The position numbers and the translations under genes are program-made. From Diploptera punctata (taxonomy: Eukaryota; Arthropoda; Insecta; Blattodea; Blaberidae), in the NCBI GenBank assembly GCA_030220185.1, contig JASPKZ010003432.1:1364001-1428000 (forward strand): a stretch of 64,000 bases of DNA, in the 5' to 3' direction. Shown one piece after another: positions 52,701 through 61,700 of the stretch (its first letter is position 1; every line of letters begins with the position of its first letter). The notes under the pieces were generated by a model. It was not told the origin of the DNA. It searched no databases and saw only the letters and a program-made list of their open reading frames with translations.

Positions 52701-55700
52701 CTTTTTTTGTGTTTGAATTTCTTCAACTTATTTATAATTAATTCAAACACAAAAAAATACTTAATGAATATACTACTCTACAAAATTGCAAAGAAAAGAA
52801 AAAATACAAGAAAATTACTTACCATCCTGAAATGCATAGGAAATTTCAAAAAAAATTTGACAAATACAACATTTCTTTGGCACCAATAAATAAATTTAGT
52901 CTGGGTAATCTTCTAAGTACCAATAAAAAAGTAAATGTTCCAGACAGTAAGAAATCTGGAATTTATCAAATAAATTGTGAAGATTGCAATAAAGTTTATA
53001 TAGAAAAAACAACAAGGAATTTGGAAATTCGGACAAAAGAACATTTCAGAAATATTAAAAATTGTGAAATTGAAAAATCTGCAATTGCTGCACATAGTTT
53101 ATTAGAACATCATAAAATTGGAAGAGAAGCTAAACTTTTAAAACAAGTAGAGAACCTTTGGAATTGACAGTTTGGGAAAAAATATACATTCAGAAAAACA
53201 AAAATAGATCAATGAATTTTGATATCCCTAACGAAATTACATTGATTTTGAAGTTTATAAATTCAACCATAGATGGCAGCACTGAAGATGGCGACAATAG
53301 AATAGTTGACGGCCGAAGAATTTCGTCAGTCGGAGTTATGGCTGATGATGAACATGACTATGTTTGAAATCGCGATATCATGGAAGCATGAATCCTATGA
53401 GGTGAGTTGTTTAAACAATATGTTCTCCTTATATATTAAATTTGGGAATTTTTAACATTATGAGGTTCAATTAATGATAATTAAATGAATCGTGATTTTT
53501 AAATGTAATACCCCAGACAACAAAAAATCTGGGATTTATCAAATTGATTGCAAAGATTGCAACAAGATATATATAGGAAAAACAAAAAGGAACTTGGAAA
53601 CGCGTAAAAAAGAGCACTTCAGAAACATGAAGAATGGAGAAATTGAAAAATCAGCTGTAGCAGCACATAGTTTATTAGAGCATCATAGGATTGAAAAAGA
53701 AGCAAAACTTTTAAAACATCTATCTAAACCTTTGGATTTAACAGTTTGGGAAAAAATATATATTCAAAAAAAACATACTAGAACTATGAACTTTGAGATT
53801 CCGGAAGAACCAAGCTTGATTACAAAGTTCTTCAAAAATACAACAGATAGCAGTTTAGGAAATGATTCATTCAAAATAACACCAGATGGCAGTTTGAAGA
53901 GGAATTCCTTCAAAAGAACACCAGATGGCAGTCTAGATAATTACCAGCAAAAAGGAGAAAAAATTGACAGTCGTGAAAACAGCTGACGATGACGACAAAC
54001 TGTCGCCGATACTGCAGTGCTGTGTTTAAAGAAACATAGATGTATGAGGTAAGAAAAAATCACGATTCATTTAATTATCAATATGTTCTCCGATGAATTT
54101 TAATGATTATACCTCATAATGTTTACTTCCCAACATTAATTTAATATAAATACATATTTTCTTTATGAGGTGAGATGTAAACATTTCCAATTCAATTATG
54201 CAGTAAGATTATCTGCTTCATGACTAAAGAATCTAAGTTGATTCATGTGGTTGGAAATTTTAATACTAAACCTCTTGGCTATTATAGCACAAACATCTAT
54301 ATGTGGGTATTAGAACAGGATACAGATAACAAACTATTGAAATTTTTTTGTATTATTATCCATCGCAAATTAAGTAATATCTAGTTGGAATACTTCAAGG
54401 TTAGGGTGAGTCATTTTTGTTAACTTGGGAAGTTAAATCAACAATAGAAACCAATTTAATTCAGTGAGGAGCAGGAGAAGAGAAAAACAAAATACCTTCT
54501 GTAACATTTAGTTTTCTGGAGTTGGGAATTCTTTTTATATTGAATGGTTTAAGTACAAATAATCTATATAATGTGGTCTGCTGAAATGGTTCCTAATTGA
54601 AAAACAGACTACATGAATGCCTTCTATTCACTTAATGCAGAACACGAAGCATGAAAATTCTAGTGGGTTGCATTCAAACACACACATAATAATTTAATAT
54701 TGTAGGAAATAACACTATGAGGTTTCATTTAATCATTAATGAGTTGGTTATGTTGATTCACCTCATAATTCTTGATTTTTATGCAGACCAGGTTCTGTCA
54801 CTTTTGTGCGACATTGTCAATGCATTCCAACCGCAGAACAAAAGTTAGAATGCATCGACAATGTCACGCAAAAGCGACGAAACCTGGTCTGCATAAAAAT
54901 CAAGAAATATGAGATGAGTCAGAATAACCAACTCATTAATAACACACATAATAAATTGTACTAGTTTTTTTACCTTTCTCTATGCAGTGATATTTCATCA
55001 GCAAGTTGTTTGAAGAAATTAGTAGCTGTCCTACAGTTTAACTTAGCTAATAAAAATGCCTCATCACATTTATTCAGCTTATGTACAAAGTCATCTTCTT
55101 GATGGCTTTCTGCTGCATCATTCCATTTCTTGAATTCATTTGACCACTGAACAACAAAATAAAAATATTTATCAAAAGTCATGTTAAACAAATTAATGAT
55201 TTTCCATTAAAACTTAGTGGAAGACATTAACTGTACCATGATGATGATCCATCCATAGTATCCATTGTAATTCTGCCCGACGGCAGGTATTTCACTGCAA
55301 TCATAGCATTTTCATGCTATGATTTGCAGCTTTACTAGGGAATTATAGGTGTGGTAGCTTCCTGTTGCTTTGAACACCAGTTAAGGATGATGAAGATAAT
55401 GATAAGGATGATGATGATGGCCGGATGATTTTTGGGGACCGTTGGGCCCTAAGCATCCTGACATTTTCTTTACTATAAGCTAAGGGATTAATCACTTCTG
55501 AATTTAAATTGTATTTTCCAGTTACTGTAATGAAGTTTGAAGAAATAAAAGATGGAAATGCTTCAATACACAATTATTTTAAATCTTGGAGTATCCAAGA
55601 AAAGTGCTATTGCATCTTTAAATTGATAATGGGTCATTTTGTCTGTCAAAACATTTACACAGAATTGGAATTATCACTTCCAACTTTGCTCCTAGTGCAA

Positions 55701-58700
55701 TCTACAATAAGAGATGGATTAGCACCAACTTCAAAACTTTAATTATATTATTTGTAGTCTGATCATCTTACCTCAATATTAATGTTAATTTGTTCTTGAA
55801 CATGTTTCAAAACAATTCTGTTTTATCATCAGCTTGTTCAAACTGGTTTTATTTATGTTGCATTATGTTGCACAACCTGGATGTCAATGTCAACTCCATC
55901 CTGTGGTTGGCCAAAGAATCTCCAAACAAGGTTACGCTCCATCGGTATATCAAAATTCATAACTCTGTTTTTGTTCTTCTGAATATAAATTTTTTCCCAA
56001 ATAGTCAGCTCTTTTGTATTTTCTAACTGTTTTAATAATTTAGTGTCTGAATTTATATTATGTTTTTCAGATCAAACATGAGCAGTAACTGCAGATTTTT
56101 CTATTTCCCCATTTTTAATATTTCTCATGTGTTCTTTGGTTCTAATTTTTAGGCTTCTTTTTGTTTTTCCTATATATATCTTTTCACAACCCATGCATTC
56201 AATTTGACATATTCCTGACTTTTTATTTTCATCAGTTTTTTCATTTCTATTGGTGTTTATTAGTTTATTTAAACTGTAGTTATTTTTCAGTGCTAATTTA
56301 ATATTAAGCTTCTCAAATATCTTTTGGAATTTATTACGTACCCAAGGGTGATATGTGAATTTCCTTTATTTTTTCATAGGAGGTTCAAAACTTTCACTAA
56401 ATCTATATTTGGGAAACATTCAAGAGGAAGAGAACTAATTGCTGCATTGCTAAGTGTTCAGTATTAGTAAACAACAACATTTCTAAAAGTGTAAAACGGT
56501 ATTCTTGTAAAAATTTAACTTATTTATTGGAGCATGAACTGACAACTTTATCTTAAAGCATTATCTTAATTACTTGCATGTCTTATACATATAGTTCATA
56601 TGCTTTATCTTTAAGTTAATAGCTCTACCATTTCACAACACTTTTGCAAGAAATATGATGGCCGTTACCATGGGAAATTACAGTTAGGCATGACATAATT
56701 ACAGATAAATTATCAGTTACAAGGACATATATATATGGTGTTAAAAATATTAACATGGCTTTAACTGGATATCATAAAAAAAACTCCAAGCGCAACAGGC
56801 CTAGATGGCCCTTGGCTGACCATCTGGCTGCTGACCTCACATCCACACATGTTAATCACAGAGGTAGACTATTATCTAGCCGGTGATGGGGTGACATGTG
56901 GTCAGCATGTCGGATTCCTCAGTTGTTATAGCTGGTATTCTCAACCTCGAGTTGCTACTTATTGTAGCTACCCAAATGCCTCACGATGCTGGGTGGGCAC
57001 CAGTCCCATACTGGCCGAAATTCCATGAGAAAAATTTCTTCCCCCATGGAGACTCGAACCAGCGCAAGTCCCGTAGCTCTGTGCCAAGGCTTCTTGCCTT
57101 AACCATTCAGCTATGGCACGGGACAGATATCATCATGGACAATGAAAACAATGGATGAATATCATCTTTTGTAATTTAAATTAAAATGTTTTATACCTCA
57201 CCTCATAACCAGTCATCTAATTATACTGGTTTCAAAGCTTAGGCAGTATCATCTTCAGTAATATCTTGTTGATGTAATGTCAATGAAGAGAAGCAGTTTT
57301 CCTGATCACCATAAAATCAGTCGAAAAAAAATTATTGAAGATGAAGCTGCCTAAGCTTTGAAACCGGTATAATTAGAAGACTGGATATGATGTGAGGTAC
57401 AAAACATTTTAATTTAAATCTTAAATTAAATCTCATAGTGTTTTTTTCCTATAAAAGTTCAATATATTTTGGCTTCAAATATAAAATTGTCAAATGGCTC
57501 AGTATGTGTATAAATTTATTTAACTTTCACAGGGAAAGAACACTATGAGGTTTAATTTAATAATTAAATTAATGTTTTTATTATAGTAATAAAAACATTA
57601 ATTTAATTATGTGTATAAATGATTACTGAAGAAATAAGATTAAATTAAAAAACTGATGAGTTATTATAATGAGTTTTATCAAGTTAAATAAGATGAAGGT
57701 AACTGGGTCACATAGTATTTACTTACTCACTGGCACTATCCAACCCATAGGTTCATGGCCGCACATATATATAAGCTCTCCATACATCCCTATCATGAGC
57801 TAATGTTTTCCAATCATTCCCTGTATAATCTACTTCCCTCAAATCTTAATTAATGTTATTCTCCCACCTCATTCTGGGCATTTTCTTCTTTGGCTTTCCT
57901 ACAAGAAGCTTCCATGCACGTCTTTCATTCCCCATGGGTCACATAGTAAAAATGTAAATTTTCAAAACTTATATTAGATGCCAGAATGAAGGTAGAAAGA
58001 TGGAGAGGTTGATCAAGGAAAAGATGGATGGACAATGTGTCAAAGACTTTATAAGTTTGAGATTGAAAAACTGGAAAATGGAAGTTAACAATAGAGGACA
58101 ATGGAAGGCTGTTGTGAAAGAAGCCAAGATTTCATTTTGGACTATTCTGGCAGAGCTAAGAAGAAGAGGTGATAACCATCATCAACAAAACACATTTCCA
58201 TAGCTGAGGTCATCTATGTGTAAATAGTCTTCCACAATCATTTATCATGGAATTAGTCCACTTTTTGGTCTATTCTGGTCTCACTGGATGATCACACCAA
58301 GCTGTTTCTTCATGGGATCCCTTCATTAACTTTTTCTCTATTAATTTATAGTTTTTAGAATCTTTGCTATCTGTCCACATGTTCTAACCAATACATTTAA
58401 ATTTGTGTGATTGAGCAAATGCTCGTAGCATTTGGTGATCGGGAATTAACAGTGTATAAGAAAAAAAATTGCATTTAGATTGGAGTTTCTGAGGTAGCTC
58501 AGTGGTAGAGCATTGGCCTAGAAAACCAAAGGTCCTGGGTTCAAACCCCAGTCTGAGCATATAATTTTTCTTTTCAAATATAATTTATACTTCAGTGAGA
58601 AGTGTTAAATTAATAATAAAAACATCAAAAAAAGCTCTACTGGCTTTATAAAGTAGTGTTTAAATTCCCACTAAATGTCTTCTTAAACATGAAGCCACCA

Positions 58701-61700
58701 TTTGTATGATCGAGCAAATGCTTAGCATTTGGTGATCGGGAATTAACAGTGTATAAGAGAAAAAATTGCATTTAGATTGGAGTTTCTGAGGTAGCTTAAC
58801 GGTAGAGCATTGGCCTAGAAAGCCAAAGGTCCTGGGTTCAAATCCCAGTCTGAACATATAATTTTTCTCTTCAAATATAATTTATCTTTCAGTGAGAAGT
58901 GTTAAATTAATAATAAAAACATCAAAAGAAGCCCTACTGGCTTTAGAAAGTAGTGTTTAAATTTCCAATAAATGTCTTCTTAAACATGAAGCCATCATTT
59001 GCATGATCGAGCAAATGCTGATAGCATTCGGTGATCGGGAATTAACAGCATATAAGAGAAAAATTTGCATTTAGATTGGAGTTTCTGAGGTAGCTTAACG
59101 GTAGAGCATTGGCCTAGAAAGCCAAAGGTCCTGGGTTCAAACCCCAGTTTCTTCAAATATAAGAAAAAATAGAAAAATGTATAGTCTTATCATGTTGGAA
59201 TTCTACCTTTGAGATATCCAGCCATCCATGGACAGACACAAATTTGTTTCACTTTAAAATCCCTTTCACTATTCACATTACAGTAAGGACTGCTTCCACT
59301 AAGGCATTGTGATAGCATTTTATCATCCCATAACAGCTAATTACGAATGTAATATTGAAATTAATATACTCAGGCTAGCCTTCTGTATGCAATAGTTAAT
59401 CCCACATGAAATAGTTAATATAACTAAAGAGAACAATTTATGCTGGAACCAGGATTTGAACCCAACCATTTATATTTACAATTTTATATTTTTGTTAAGA
59501 CTGAACTTATTTTCAGTTATTCTGCTATTTCTACATTAATTTTTATAGTCTTATCATGTGTAAGCAGCTGTTTTTTTGTAAAGTATCTCATTTCTGCTGT
59601 TCTTATTCTTGATGATCTGTTGCTTTAAATAACAAAAACTCTCTTCTACTGGTCTTTAATTCTCTAATTAATTAAATACAGTATACTTTATTTCACGCCA
59701 CTCTTTAACAGCTCTGTTAATTAATCATATAAATCAAACTGGTGTCAAATTTTGCACAGAGGCCTCTTTTTTTCTGGCATGAAGTTCTTTTACGTGCCAT
59801 TAAAACAATGACATGGGACCCATGGCTTTACTTCCCTTCCAAAGGAAGCCTGTTGGCTCAAGTACCCAGACTCAATTTAGTATTAGCTTTTCTAATAGTG
59901 ACTTTCAATCTCATACAGTGAATTTTTATTCTTGGTGAATTATTGGCTGATATAAAATAAATGCCATGACTTAAGGAATTACTCTTGTGTGACAAAACTA
60001 ACCTAATCTTAATATGACATATATGATTTGTTATATTTCTTCTATTATCTCTAACATTGTTCAATTTTGTTACTTTTTAATATCCAGGCACTATTACTTA
60101 TATTTTGTTTTCTTACCTGGAACATGTTTTGACTAAATCTTTGCCAATTTCAGCCACAATGTGACTACTGTGTTGACCACAGCAAATCTTGTATCTTCTT
60201 GTGGTGAGCAGACAAACCTCACAATTAAATCCTTTTTCCCGGGAACTTCAAAATTCATTTTTTTGAGTATATTTTTCTACATTCTAATATAATTAATATT
60301 TTTCTACATTCAGAAAAATTCATTATTTTGTCTTTAAATTTCTACATACAGAAAAAAAAACAGAAATAAAATAATTGCATTTTGAAGTCGCTAGGAAAAT
60401 GATTTAATTGTGTCTACACCCAGGAAAAAGTGTGATTGTTCTCATTTCATTCCCAGTCATACCACATGTCCTGCCCACCTTAGTTTATAAGATTTAACTG
60501 TTCTTATTAGATCTGGTTTCCCACAAAGATCATGGAGTTCAATGTTAAGTACTTTTCTTCATTCACTTGTCTATTCAACTCTATTTTGTCAAAAAATTTA
60601 CCTATGCAGTTTATTCTCAAATAATCTTTTTATTCCTCTCTTAAAGTAAGATATCATGTTACACATCCATATAACTGAAAGAATCAATGTTTTATATAAT
60701 TTTAATTAACATTTTTTAGAGAAACTGAGATGACAAGAGTTCATTCCTTAATTGAGGCGCTCAGAATAATAACGGCAGATCCCAACCGACATCGAATTTT
60801 GAGATAGAAGCATGACCATGCACAGCTGTCATCTACCTTTCATGTGATGAAGTATCATACAAATTGGAATATGTCAAAGCTCTCATTTTCTACCTTTAAA
60901 ATTTGTCCGTAGTGAAAACGAATACATTCTCAGCGAAAAAATTACATTTGTCTCAAAATGAACTTTGGTTTGGATCTGTCGTTATTATTCTAAGCGCCTC
61001 AATTGTTTCAAAATAAATTAGGTTTGTGGATTCAAATCGACTGGAGTCAATGAATTTTTCAGAACATAAAAAAAAAGTTTGAATTTAAAAAAATTGATCA
61101 GAGATTCTATGATTCTTCTATTAATAAAGTTAATTTCATCACAATACCATATGCTCCCTTTTTGACAAGAGGTTTGAGCAAGATACTTAAAGGATTAGAT
61201 ATTAAATTTGTTTATACTACTGGTTCATCATTACATACCAACCTCGGAAATCCTAAAGATACAGTATATTTTTTGTTTTTTAAATTCGGTATTTGTGAGA
61301 TCGGGTATAAAAACTGTAATAAGAAATATGTTGGGCAAACAAGAAGATTTATTTTAACCAAATTTAAAGAGCATATTGCCCATTTTCGGTTGAATAGAAT
61401 TGACAAATGCTCAACATATTTCTAATTATGGTCATGCTATTGATAAAAGTAATCTCAGACTGGTTAGATCGGTTATTAATTTCAAATTCCTTGATGTCCT
61501 TGAAAGTTTAGAAATTTATAAAAACAAAGATAACATTATGAATAATGACAGGGGAGCTATTCCAGTCAGCACCCTCTTTTCTTTAATTAAAAGAGAAGAG
61601 GATTAGATTTATGATGTCAACAAGTAATTACAAATTATTAATCACATCATGTGATGTAGTCAAAATTTTAATTGTTATTTTGCTTACCTATTTTAGTTTA

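Larger units (their letters stand above)
52020..53430. mobile_element. Head-to-head PLE family A pair (1.4-kb palindrome)
   Basis: Minus half 52020-52745 and plus half 52746-53430 mirror each other from the linker to the terminal hairpin. Both carry the GIY-YIG ORF and a hammerhead. The centre is at TAATTCAAACACAAAAAA. The arms are about 97% identical by eye; the plus arm has a one-base loss at 53155 that breaks its ORF. Confidence 0.92.
53430..54080 (+). mobile_element. PLE family B, endonuclease with inverted 5' terminus
   Basis: 53440-53505 is an inverted copy of the 3' terminus (CATTATGAGGTTC, TTAAATGAATCGTGATTTTT). Then come the ORF 53492-53986, the hammerhead-like motif and TATGAGGTAAGAAAAAATCA. 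It is directly adjacent to the family A pair. Confidence 0.88.
57175..57480. mobile_element. Foldback element of PLE family E ends
   Basis: Inverted arms ATTAAAATGTTTTATACCTC and GAGGTACAAAACATTTTAAT, each with a hammerhead-like motif (57220-57262 minus, 57330-57374 plus). It ends ATCTCATAGTGTTTTTTTCC. A single end of this family lies at 18255-18330. Confidence 0.78.

Noticed and set aside
58385..59160. CRISPR array (300-base period repeats)
   Set aside because: The repeats are tRNA-like SINE units in a eukaryotic intron; no short constant repeats with unique spacers.
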